A DNA stretch of 64,000 nucleotides from Marivirga lumbricoides (GTDB lineage: Bacteria > Bacteroidota > Bacteroidia > Cytophagales > Cyclobacteriaceae): NCBI RefSeq assembly GCF_014636295.1, contig NZ_BMEC01000003.1:372001-436000 (forward strand). Reading direction: 5' to 3'. A program made the translations under genes and the position numbers. Below are positions 54,083 through 61,810 of this stretch, one piece after another (within the stretch, counting starts at the first letter, position 1; every line of letters starts with the position of its first letter). Under the pieces are notes generated by a model. It did no database searches. It was not told where the DNA came from and saw only the letters and a program-made list of their open reading frames with translations.

Positions 54083-55675
54083 GTGAAAAGAACATCCAAT
54101 ATCGGCCTTATCGTCTTTCTGTGGCTTATTCTTACAGCCATTAATATCAATAAGGCGTTTCATATGGATGATGCTTTTCATTTAGAAGCTGCCCGATGGA
54201 TTATGGAAAATCCCACCCAACCTATGATGGCCAAAATTAATTGGGGAGATTTTGCCGCACTTATCTATGAAGAAAATCAACCGCCTCTTTTGTTTTACTG
54301 CATCGCTCTTTTTATGTCATTTTTTGGAGCAGACGAAGTTTTTCTCCATCTTTTAACTGCTATTTTCTGCTTTTTGGCATTATATTATTTCCATCGAATA
54401 GCACTAATGCTTCATGTGGCAAAACCCAAAATGCTTCTTGTACTTTTCGCTTTTAACCCTGCATTGGTAGTCAACCAGAACCTGATGACGGATGTGCCCA
54501 TTCTGGCTATAGCCCTAAGTGTGATTTATTTTCTGCTAAAAGGAAAGGCAACTAATCAGTCGCGTTACTATGTGTTGGCTGCCATCAGCCTCAGCATAGG
54601 CTTGCTCATTAAATATACTTTGCTGCCTTTGGTAGTGGTGATATTTGTCGCCATCCTGCTATCAGGACACTATAAAAGATTATTTGTGTTATTAATCCCT
54701 GCACTGATACTGCTTGCCTGGTCGCTCTGGAATATTTCCGCATTTGGTGAAGCACACCTGGCTGGCAGAGGAAGTGCAGGAGTTACATGGTACAAAATCA
54801 AAGGCTTTATGGGAACGCTTGGATCCATGGCAACTTTCGTGATTGTATTCTTTTATGCTAATTGGCCAGGAAAAATCAACCAATATATCATTTATGGCTT
54901 CTTTTCATTGTTTGTATTGGCTGTTCCATTTGTCTATACAGGCTTACTACCAGAAGCAAAGTTTAGTGCGCTGCTAAACTATACTTTTATGGCAATAGGT
55001 TTTACCTTGTCAGTTTTGGTGCTTAAGCAAATAGCTGAACGGGTGATGAAAGAGAAATTTTATTATTTCCAATCCCGGGAATTTTTCATTGCGCTTTCCC
55101 TGCTGGGGATGACAGCTTTTATCTTGTTATTTGCCCCGGTTCATGCCACAAGGCATATTCTACTGCTTATTCCTTTTCTTATTTTATTGGGGCATACATA
55201 TTTCGCTAAGGCTACTAATGCCATTAACAGGTTGATCGTTGTAGTTACTATAGTCTTAGGGTTGTTGCTGGGCATTTCAGATTGGGTGTACGCTGATTTT
55301 TACAGAAATGCATCGGAAGAGATTGCCATTCCTCAACATCACAGTCAAACTATATGGTCGGTTGGGCACTGGGGTTGGCAATGGTATTCACTTGAAAAGG
55401 GTTGGCAACTTTATGACACAAATAATGAAGCAAGTATCAAAAAGGGTGATTTTATCCTTATACCCAAAAACATCTCAAAGCAGCATATTAACCCGGCTTT
55501 GCGATTGGATACATTAAACTATTACACGGAAGAGCCTAATTTACTCACCTTCTTTTCGGGTAAGCATTTCGCAAGTATGTACAATACTTTTGCAGATAAA
55601 CCCGCCTGGAATTTATCTATGCAACCCATTGATACTGTATTTGTGTGTAGGGTGAGGGAGAAGCTTGTTAAGTAA
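54083..55675 (+). CDS. GT-C membrane glycosyltransferase (GT39/GT83-like)
   Basis: 530 residues with about 11 membrane helices. After the first helix comes NKAFHMDDAFHLEAARWIMENP, the loop-1 acidic motif of GT-C enzymes that use polyprenyl-phosphate sugars (ArnT/PMT type), and ENQPPLLFYCIALFMSFFGADEVFLHLLTAIF, the following amphipathic and membrane segments. A soluble C-terminal tail of about 120 residues follows the last helix. It probably moves a sugar from a lipid carrier to a periplasmic acceptor. The GTG start follows the open region; the exact start is uncertain. Confidence 0.85.
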   Translation: MKRTSNIGLIVFLWLILTAININKAFHMDDAFHLEAARWIMENPTQPMMAKINWGDFAALIYEENQPPLLFYCIALFMSFFGADEVFLHLLTAIFCFLALYYFHRIALMLHVAKPKMLLVLFAFNPALVVNQNLMTDVPILAIALSVIYFLLKGKATNQSRYYVLAAISLSIGLLIKYTLLPLVVVIFVAILLSGHYKRLFVLLIPALILLAWSLWNISAFGEAHLAGRGSAGVTWYKIKGFMGTLGSMATFVIVFFYANWPGKINQYIIYGFFSLFVLAVPFVYTGLLPEAKFSALLNYTFMAIGFTLSVLVLKQIAERVMKEKFYYFQSREFFIALSLLGMTAFILLFAPVHATRHILLLIPFLILLGHTYFAKATNAINRLIVVVTIVLGLLLGISDWVYADFYRNASEEIAIPQHHSQTIWSVGHWGWQWYSLEKGWQLYDTNNEASIKKGDFILIPKNISKQHINPALRLDTLNYYTEEPNLLTFFSGKHFASMYNTFADKPAWNLSMQPIDTVFVCRVREKLVK

Positions 55676-55732
55676 ATTTAAGTTTAAGAATTGAGATAAA
55701 CATAGGTTCAAAAACATTTAACAAAAATAATG

Positions 55733-55740
55733 TAATTTTG
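55733..55740 (+). promoter_or_regulatory. -7 element before the second toxin-antitoxin pair
   Basis: TAATTTTG, full TAnnTTTG match, 16 nt before the antitoxin ATG (55757); leader about 12 nt. No TTG at the right distance. Confidence 0.4.
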
Positions 55741-55756
55741 TAAAAAGCATTTAATT

Positions 55757-55999
55757 ATGGATAAGGTAGAGCTAAAAAAGAATTTCCATACGCTGATTGA
55801 TAGTATTGAAAACGAAAGTTTACTTCAAAATTTTTATGATTTAATCAGGTCAAAAGCAGATTCAAAAAATGGACAAACTTGGGGAAGGTTAAATAGAAAT
55901 GAACAAGAAGAATTATTAATTGCTTTTGAGGAAAGTGAAAATTCACAGAATCTGATTGATAATGAAACAATGAAAAAAAAGCATAGTAAATGGCTTTGA
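55757..55999 (+). CDS. Antitoxin of a RelE/ParE-type pair
   Basis: 80 residues, helical and charged, with TWGRLNRNEQEELLIAFEESENSQNLIDNE, a layout seen in antitoxins of ParE/RelE-type modules of Bacteroidota (short N-terminal helices, then a Ser/Glu/Asn-rich toxin-wrapping tail). Called mainly because it overlaps the toxin start at 55990 by 10 nt. It looks intact although its toxin is frameshifted. Confidence 0.75.
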   Translation: MDKVELKKNFHTLIDSIENESLLQNFYDLIRSKADSKNGQTWGRLNRNEQEELLIAFEESENSQNLIDNETMKKKHSKWL

Positions 56000-56285
56000 G
56001 TATCAACTGGACGAAAAGAGCAGATAAAAAATTTGATAAGATACTTGAGTATTTACTGTTAGAATGGGGAGAGAGCGTAACAAAGAATTTTGTTAAAAAA
56101 CCTATGACTTTTTAGATGTGCTATCGGAGTTTCCTGAGATTGAAACCGTTGAAAATGTAGAAAAGGATATCAGAGGATTTACTCTTTTAAAACAGGTTAA
56201 TATATTTTATAGAATCAAAGGGGATACGGTTATATTGTTAGATTTTTTTGATAATAGAAAACGTCCTTCAAAGAAAAGATTTTAG
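55990..56285 (+). pseudogene. RelE/ParE-family toxin, frameshifted at an A6 run
   Basis: Starting at ATG 55990 the frame reads MALSINWTKRADKKFDKILEYLLLEWGES... and stops after about 40 codons (TAG at 56113-56115). One extra A in the run at 56095-56100 restores FVKKTYDFLDVLSEFPEIE...DIRGFTLLKQVNIFYRIKGDTVILLDFFDNRKRPSKKRF, the usual end of a 98-residue ParE/RelE toxin. So a single missing A breaks it. It may be a dead gene, a sequencing error in a homopolymer, or a site of slippage. Confidence 0.8.
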
Positions 56286-56509
56286 GTAATTCAAGTCAAT
56301 TACCTCACTCTCTTTTTCCCATTAATAGATAATTGTTAAGGTTCTGCCCAACATTACTTGTAAGTCGAAAATCTTCTCAACTTTTCAATTCCACACTCTA
56401 TAAATCACAAAGATTGTCGCATTCAGCACCCTATATTGACAAATTTACACAAGCTTTAACTGCTAAAAGAAATTTACTTTTGAATCATATTTTAACCTTA
56501 ATTATTGAG

Positions 56510-56965
56510 ATGATGAAAACTGTATTTGATAAAGCAATAAGAGAAGGTCTGGTTCATAGAATTAATCTTTTAGAGGAAGATAGTAAAGCCCACTGGGGTA
56601 AAATGAATTTGTACCAAATGCTCGCACACAATACTTACTGGAACGGCTGGATTTTAGGAAAAGGAAACCCTTCTTATTATCAAACCTTTTTTGGTAGAAT
56701 ATTTGGGAAACTAGCGCTAAGAAAAATGATTAAAGATGAAAAACCTTTTGATAAAAATATCCCCACCTCTGATCAGTTTAAAGCAAAAGAATTAAACGGA
56801 GATGTAGAAGAGGAAAAAGCAAAATGGGTTTCATTAATGGAAGATTATATAAATTTTAGTAATCCTCAATTCATCCATGATTTTTTCGGTAATATGACTA
56901 AAGAGCAGATAGGAGTGCTAGTGTACAAACATACTGACCATCATTTAAGACAGTTTGGAGTATAA
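56510..56965 (+). CDS. DUF1569/DinB-like metalloprotein
   Basis: About 152 residues from ATG 56510 (56513 is also possible); the 59 codons upstream in the same frame (to 56333) look non-coding. The four-helix DinB fold is suggested by HWGKMNLYQMLAHNTYWNGW and VYKHTDHHLRQFGV, which supply the His residues of a metal site; DUF1569 is the closest family. Function unknown; members are thiol or metal-dependent transferases. Confidence 0.8.
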   Translation: MMKTVFDKAIREGLVHRINLLEEDSKAHWGKMNLYQMLAHNTYWNGWILGKGNPSYYQTFFGRIFGKLALRKMIKDEKPFDKNIPTSDQFKAKELNGDVEEEKAKWVSLMEDYINFSNPQFIHDFFGNMTKEQIGVLVYKHTDHHLRQFGV

Positions 56966-56998
56966 AAACACACAACTATCTTCTTAGGGATGTTTTTC

Positions 56999-57050
56999 AT
57001 CAACAAGTCATAGGATTTGGAAAAGAAATGAACTAGGTTGAGGTCAGATG
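56999..57050. repeat. 52-bp imperfect repeat, copy 1
   Basis: Aligns without gaps to 57637-57688, 41 of 52 bases identical, ending in CAGATG in both. In this copy the ATG opens no long frame. Confidence 0.6.
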
Positions 57051-57121
57051 GGTAAAATTTTGGAAATCTCCCCTCTAAAATATGCGATAAGCTCCGATAG
57101 CAATCTAAGTTTTCTACTAAA

Positions 57122-57607
57122 ATGAAATGTATCGTTTTTCTACTTCTTCTTTCAACCGTTTTTGAATTCACTTCCTACAGTCAGGAAATTGATTCAGTAA
57201 CATTTTATTATGAATTTGCAGATATACCTGCCGAGCCGATTGGAGGTAGAGAAGCAATTTATGAGTGGATTGGAGCAAATATGAATTATGAATTAATTAA
57301 ATCTGCCGACACGATAAATTGTGAAAGTTTAAAAGATGGTCGAGTTTTTATATTTTATATTATTACCGTGCAAGGAGATATAATTCAGCCAGAAATTATA
57401 AAGGGTTTAGGAGACCCTTATGATTCAGAAGCACTAAGGTTAATATCTGAAATGCCAATAAAATGGACTGTTGCAATAAAGGATGGTGAAAAAGTTCCAA
57501 TGCGAAACGTAACCGTTATCAGGTTTTGCTCAGACGGAAAAAATGCAGGTGTAAGGGATATTGTAAAATCTAAAAAGACAAGAAAGCTTAAAGGAAAGAA
57601 TAACTAA
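57122..57607 (+). CDS. Secreted protein with TonB-C-like domain
   Basis: 161 residues, signal peptide (ending FTSYSQ). Residues about 40-140 follow the TonB C-terminal domain pattern: GGREAIYEWIGANMNYE...GRVFIFYIITVQGDIIQPEIIKGLGDPYDSEALRLISEMPIKWTVAIKDGEKVPMRNVTVIRF. Bacteroidota carry many free-standing secreted TonB-C-like proteins; here there is no membrane anchor or Pro-rich linker, so it cannot work as a classical energy transducer. Role unknown. Confidence 0.8.
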   Translation: MKCIVFLLLLSTVFEFTSYSQEIDSVTFYYEFADIPAEPIGGREAIYEWIGANMNYELIKSADTINCESLKDGRVFIFYIITVQGDIIQPEIIKGLGDPYDSEALRLISEMPIKWTVAIKDGEKVPMRNVTVIRFCSDGKNAGVRDIVKSKKTRKLKGKNN

Positions 57608-57636
57608 ATTACAGATGTTATTACCTTCTTATTCTT

Positions 57637-57688
57637 ATCAACAATTGATAATGTTTGGAGAAGAAAGGAATAAGTTTGAGATCAGATG
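57637..57688. repeat. 52-bp imperfect repeat, copy 2, ending in the mepB ATG
   Basis: Second copy; here the final ATG is the start of the MepB gene. Includes GGAGAAGAAAGGA, a purine stretch 20-30 nt before the ATG. Confidence 0.6.
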
Positions 57689-58165
57689 AATGACACTTTA
57701 AAAACTCTCGATAAGCTTGGCTTAGTAGTCTCAGACTTTACAACTGAAAAGGAAAGTAAAGAATATGCAGCCTGCAGATTTAAACTCAATGGACTAAATA
57801 TTATATACAGAGATGCTAAAACCACTCCTAAAAAAGGCGGGCAATTTGTTACGTTCTGGAAAAGAAGTGAGGAAGGGCCAATAGCACCATTTCACGAAAA
57901 TGATTCTTTTGATTTTTTTGTGGTGAATGTTTCTTCAGAGGGTAAATCAGGGCAATTCGTTTTTCCCAAAGCTATATTGGTTCAAAAGGGGATCATCTCT
58001 ACGGAGGAAAAGGAAGGGAAAAGGGCTTTCAGAGTATACCCTGCTTGGGACCAAGCACACAACAAACAGGCAAAGCTGTCTCAGCAGTGGCAGCTTAACT
58101 ATTTTTATGAAGTGGAGCCAAATCTTGATCAGCAAAAGGCAGCTAAATTATATAATATCAAATAA
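57686..58165 (+). CDS. mepB: MepB family protein
   Basis: 159 residues matching MepB (PF08877), first noted in the mepRAB multidrug-efflux operon of Staphylococcus aureus; its function is unknown. Characteristic segments: EYAACRFKLNGLNIIYRDAKTTPKKGGQFVTFWKRS, PIAPFHENDSFDFFVVNV, GQFVFPKAILVQKGIIS and KGEGKRAFRVYPAWD-like KRAFRVYPAWD near residue 115. No mepR or mepA gene is present. Starts at the end of the 52-bp repeat. Confidence 0.85.
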   Translation: MNDTLKTLDKLGLVVSDFTTEKESKEYAACRFKLNGLNIIYRDAKTTPKKGGQFVTFWKRSEEGPIAPFHENDSFDFFVVNVSSEGKSGQFVFPKAILVQKGIISTEEKEGKRAFRVYPAWDQAHNKQAKLSQQWQLNYFYEVEPNLDQQKAAKLYNIK

Positions 58166-58187
58166 AGCTTAATGGTTGTTTACCTTC

Positions 58188-58257
58188 ACCCTTCGATTGC
58201 CCCGAAGGGGTGCCGATGGCGCATCGAGGATGTGTGAAATCTGCATTTGAAATGCAG
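58188..58257. repeat. Three consecutive hairpins
   Basis: CACCCTTCG with CGAAGGGGTG (58188-58212, one bulge), CGATG/CATCG (58214-58226) and CTGCATTT/AAATGCAG (58241-58257) follow one another in the gap after mepB. REP-like; no T-run. Confidence 0.6.
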
Positions 58258-58341
58258 TATTAAAAAGTCCGTATCCATAATTTGAGTTTTTTAATAACAT
58301 CCTTAATAAAGCGCTCAATATTTTACCTTTTTAAATCCCCT

Positions 58342-59835
58342 TCACTCTCCCTGCAATAGTTTCAAAGCCTTTTTCATACTTTCTTCCTTCTGCCTTTTTT
58401 CATAAATAGTGGCAGGAGCAGCACGCTCAGCGCAATCGCGCAGTGAACAAAGCTCGCAGGTTTCATTCACCAGCCTGATAGGAATAGCCGGGTCATTCCA
58501 GAATTTTACGCGCTTTTTTAAACCCGGTGTAATAAGCAAGCCGATAGAGACACTGCTTTGGTCAAATCCTGCTTCATTCTCTGCACCAGGTTTGGCAAAA
58601 GTCCAGATGAGGTATTCATTTTCTGAATCGACATATTTACTGCGCTGGGCTTTACACAGAATGCCGGAACTACCCTGTTCCTGCATGGCTTTCATATCTT
58701 TCAGTAAGTCAATGGAGATCCAGCGCCTGCAATAATGCTGATCCTGTGCTGTACCATGCGGGTTGTGCAAACCTGACAAGTGCATTTCTTTGGTGAGTTT
58801 ATAACGGTTTTCATCCACAGCATTAAAACGTAAGAAAAACAATTCCCTGATGCCAAATTCCTTCGGTAAAAGATTTGTAAATCGATGGAAGAGATTTTCA
58901 GGAGAACACCTGTAAGAAGCTAGTAAATGGAGCAAAAACTGCGCATCAAATTTATCTTGTTTCAAAAACTGGCTCATTTGTGGTATTAGCTGCTCTTTAG
59001 GAATGGCCAACGAGCAGGAAAAATAAGATGCTTTATAATTATTCAGTACTTCTTCAAAGGAATTGACATCCAGCCAGGCAGTGGTTTTAGGCCTCGGATT
59101 CAGCTTCAAATAAGCATAAGCAAGTTCCTGCCCTAGCACAAATGCTTTCTGTCCTTCATTTAAGTTGGCATTCAGAAGTAGTTGAGGAGGATTTCCCTTT
59201 AGATAAACGGAGCGCATAGAACTCAACTCTTGCTGGTTTTGTAGCACATCATCCAAAATTTTATATTGATATACTTCTGAAAGTATGTGCTGTAGGCTAA
59301 GTAGCTCGTAAGGAAAATCTGCATCTTGTAAATATTCTTTTCTGAAAGCATCTACTGCTTTTTCAAGTTCCGGAAAATAGTTGTCATACATTTCCTGGTA
59401 GGAGCGGAGCATGTTAAAGTAAAGATTCTCCACCCTCATCCCATAATTTCTACTGATTTCAATGATGGTACTGAGGAACGCCCCTAACTTATCGGGTGCA
59501 TTAGACAGTAGTTCCAGTAGAGTAGCGGGTTCAAGGCCGAAAAGCTCCAGCGGCAGCTCTGTCAGCAGGTTAGATTTTAATAATTCACTTACAGGAGCCA
59601 GGTTTTTACTCAGCTGAAGAGAGATAAGCCAGTCATATTGCACCCCTAATGCTTCTGCCAATATTCCTATCTTCTCTGCTTTAGGGTATTTCTTACCTTT
59701 TTCTATTTCGTTAAGATAAGAAGCAGATAGCCCGCTGATTTCTGCCAATTGTGAAAAAGACATTTTCTTTTCCTGTCGCAACTGCCTTACTTTCAATCCG
59801 AATATAAGGCGAACATTATCTTCTGATACTGACAT
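58342..59835 (-). CDS. RamB/ScfR-like XRE regulator of the glyoxylate shunt
   Basis: 497 residues. N-terminal XRE helix-turn-helix (LRQEKKMSFSQLAEISGLSASYLNEIEKGKKYPK, about 15-55); central IrrE/ImmA-like domain where the zinc HExxH is QELAY (about 260-270), so not a peptidase; C-terminal DUF2083-like part with CRRWISIDLL and a Cys cluster CELCSLRDCAERAAP. This is the layout of RamB and of short-chain fatty-acid regulators, which repress or activate icl and ms genes in Actinobacteria. It is divergent from aceB-aceA, 316 nt apart, with operator-like repeats between. It probably senses an acyl-CoA or acetate signal. Confidence 0.88.
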   Translation of the reverse strand: MSVSEDNVRLIFGLKVRQLRQEKKMSFSQLAEISGLSASYLNEIEKGKKYPKAEKIGILAEALGVQYDWLISLQLSKNLAPVSELLKSNLLTELPLELFGLEPATLLELLSNAPDKLGAFLSTIIEISRNYGMRVENLYFNMLRSYQEMYDNYFPELEKAVDAFRKEYLQDADFPYELLSLQHILSEVYQYKILDDVLQNQQELSSMRSVYLKGNPPQLLLNANLNEGQKAFVLGQELAYAYLKLNPRPKTTAWLDVNSFEEVLNNYKASYFSCSLAIPKEQLIPQMSQFLKQDKFDAQFLLHLLASYRCSPENLFHRFTNLLPKEFGIRELFFLRFNAVDENRYKLTKEMHLSGLHNPHGTAQDQHYCRRWISIDLLKDMKAMQEQGSSGILCKAQRSKYVDSENEYLIWTFAKPGAENEAGFDQSSVSIGLLITPGLKKRVKFWNDPAIPIRLVNETCELCSLRDCAERAAPATIYEKRQKEESMKKALKLLQGE

Positions 59836-59874
59836 ATTTTATATTTCTACTGTGTTTTTTGTTGACTCGCTTTA

Positions 59875-59928
59875 GGCCAAGGTTCGTGTCTCACGAAGGC
59901 CAAGGTTCGTGTCTCACGAACCTTTTTT
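59875..59928 (+). repeat. Tandem 23-bp repeat ending in a hairpin with T-run
   Basis: The unit GGCCAAGGTTCGTGTCTCACG... (23 bp) occurs at 59875-59897 and 59898-59920. The second copy with CCTTTTTT forms AAGGTTCGTG/CACGAACCTT (59902-59924) and looks like a terminator or attenuator upstream of aceB. It matches type (a) of the 37.8-40.4 kb island with both arms changed together. Confidence 0.75.
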
Positions 59929-60059
59929 ATGTCCTGTTTCTTGTCTCACAAACCAGAATTTTTAAAAAAAGATATACATTTTGTATTCATTCCTGAAGCG
60001 AACAAAATAATTTCAATTTTTTTTCGAAAGCTTTTCTTTATCAGGTGCTTACCCAATCC

Positions 60060-60078
60060 ATTCGCTAATATAGCGAAT
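60060..60078. promoter_or_regulatory. Operator-like palindrome, aceB upstream site 1
   Basis: ATTCGCTA and TAGCGAAT are perfect 8-bp arms round ATA. The TTCGCT half-site recurs at 60097, 60115 and (inverted, AGCGAA) at 59997 and 60089. A likely binding site for the divergent RamB-like regulator. Confidence 0.6.
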
Positions 60079-60088
60079 AAATCTGTAT

Positions 60089-60102
60089 AGCGAATATTCG
60101 CT
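60089..60102. promoter_or_regulatory. Operator-like palindrome, aceB upstream site 2
   Basis: AGCGAATATTCGCT is a perfect 14-bp palindrome. Its last base is the first T of the -33 TTG (60102-60104), so protein bound here would block the promoter. Confidence 0.6.
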
Positions 60103-60132
60103 TGATTTATATTTTTCGCTTCTTTACATTTG
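60102..60132 (+). promoter_or_regulatory. aceB promoter TTG-N20-TACATTTG
   Basis: TTG (60102-60104) and TACATTTG (60125-60132) with a 20-nt spacer; transcript start near 60137 gives a leader of about 15 nt to the ATG at 60152. Best promoter match in the window together with 2536. Confidence 0.6.
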
Positions 60133-60151
60133 AAATATCAATCACCAAAAA

Positions 60152-61753
60152 ATGATGCACATGGAAACGAAAGCAGTAAGAAAAAAAGAAGCAAAAACCT
60201 CTCATCAGCTCCATCCTTTACTGACCGATGAGGCTAAAACGTTCCTTTACAAGTTGGATGAAATGTTTAACAGTCAGCGATTACATTTATTAGCCGTGCG
60301 TGAGGAGAGAGCCCGGCAGATTGCAGATGGCCAAAAGCTGGACTTCCTGCCATCCACACAAAGAATCAGAGACTATGCGCATTGGAGTGTAGCGCCTATT
60401 CCTGAAGCCCTGCAGGATAGAAGAGTGGAAATTACCGGACCTGTGGATCGTAAAATGATCATCAATGCGCTGAATTCCGATGCGAAAGTTTTCATGGCTG
60501 ATTTTGAAGATGCCACCAGCCCTACATGGGAGAACATTATTTCAGGGCAACAAAACCTCTATGATGCAATCAGAAATCAAATTGATTTCACAGCATCTAA
60601 CGGTAAAAAATATCAATTAAAGAAAAATAGAGCAGTACTAAAGGTACGCCCAAGAGGCTGGCACTTATCAGAAAAGCATTTCCAGGTGCAAGGACGTCCT
60701 ATTTCAGCTTCTCTTTTTGATTTCGGGCTGTATTTCTTTCACAATGCTCAGGAACTCATTCGATCAGGAAGTGGTCCATACTTTTATCTTCCCAAGTTGG
60801 AAAGCCATGAGGAGGCTAGGTTATGGAATGAAGTTTTCGTTTTTGCTCAGGAGGAACTGGGGGTTTCCAGAGGTACTATCAAAGCTACTGTATTGATAGA
60901 AACTATTACCGCAGCCTTTGAAATGGAGGAAATTATTTACGAGCTGAAAGATCACATGGCGGGGCTAAATGCCGGAAGATGGGATTATATTTTTAGTGCC
61001 ATTAAAAAATTCCGCCATGATCCTGAATTTATATTACCTGACAGAGAAGCGATTACCATGTCTGTTCCTTTTATGAAAGCTTATGCTAATTTATTGGTGA
61101 AAACTTGCCATAAGAGGGGCGCTCTTGCCATTGGGGGCATGTCAGCTTTTATTCCTTCTAAAGATGAGGAGGTTAACAAGAGAGCTTTTGAAAAAGTGAG
61201 AAAAGATAAAACCCTGGAGGCTGAAGCCGGCTATGATGGAACCTGGGTAGCTCACCCTGGCTTAATTCCACCGGTTTTGGAAGTGTTTGATCCTTTTTTA
61301 AAAGGAAGAAAGCACCAAAAACATCTGCTAAGAGAAGATTTCACTGTAATGGCCCCGGAGTTAACTAATCCGGAAATTATTTACGGACAGATCACAGAGA
61401 AAGGAGTGCGCACTAACATTAATGTAGCATTGCTTTACATAGAGTCATGGTTACAAGGCACCGGGGCAGCTGCACTATACAATTTGATGGAAGATGCAGC
61501 CACAGCTGAAATCAGTCGCGCTCAGCTTTGGCAATGGTATCACCATCATGTGGAATTCAAAAATGGTAAAATTTTAAATAAAGCTTTGTTTCTCCGCTTA
61601 CTGAACGAAGAATTATCAGCTGCCAAAAAGTACCTGGGAGCGGAAAGAACCAACACTGCTAAAATTGATTTAGCAGCTATACTATTGGAAGACCTGGTGA
61701 TGAATAAGGAATTTGAAGAGTTCCTCACACTTAAAGCATACCCTTTTTTATAA
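60152..61753 (+). CDS. aceB: Malate synthase A
   Basis: 533 residues, the length of the short (A) form. It condenses glyoxylate with acetyl-CoA to malate. Signatures: FMADFEDATSPTWENIISGQQNLYDAI, LKVRPRGWHLSEKHF with catalytic Arg, IKATVLIETITAAFEMEEIIYEL, LNAGRWDYIFSAIKKF, GYDGTWVAHPG, and the C-terminal EDAATAEISRAQLWQW. Start: ATG 60152; ATG 60155 and 60161 are alternatives. Followed by aceA after 57 nt, so an aceBA operon; both are expected to be induced on acetate or fatty acids. Confidence 0.98.
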   Translation: MMHMETKAVRKKEAKTSHQLHPLLTDEAKTFLYKLDEMFNSQRLHLLAVREERARQIADGQKLDFLPSTQRIRDYAHWSVAPIPEALQDRRVEITGPVDRKMIINALNSDAKVFMADFEDATSPTWENIISGQQNLYDAIRNQIDFTASNGKKYQLKKNRAVLKVRPRGWHLSEKHFQVQGRPISASLFDFGLYFFHNAQELIRSGSGPYFYLPKLESHEEARLWNEVFVFAQEELGVSRGTIKATVLIETITAAFEMEEIIYELKDHMAGLNAGRWDYIFSAIKKFRHDPEFILPDREAITMSVPFMKAYANLLVKTCHKRGALAIGGMSAFIPSKDEEVNKRAFEKVRKDKTLEAEAGYDGTWVAHPGLIPPVLEVFDPFLKGRKHQKHLLREDFTVMAPELTNPEIIYGQITEKGVRTNINVALLYIESWLQGTGAAALYNLMEDAATAEISRAQLWQWYHHHVEFKNGKILNKALFLRLLNEELSAAKKYLGAERTNTAKIDLAAILLEDLVMNKEFEEFLTLKAYPFL

Positions 61754-61810
61754 GTCCTTAATTTTTAAAAAAAGAGATTAAATGGATGTCATATCTTAAA
61801 ATAAACTACT

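Noticed and set aside
49913-56352. Integron attC-like ends (GTTGGGC at 49913, GCCCAAC at 56346)
   Set aside because: Seven-base matches are expected by chance, and no paired internal sites or integrase other than XerD are present.
56333-56509. The N-terminal extension of the DUF1569 frame
   Set aside because: 59 codons of non-family sequence upstream of the double ATG; the family starts at 56510/56513.
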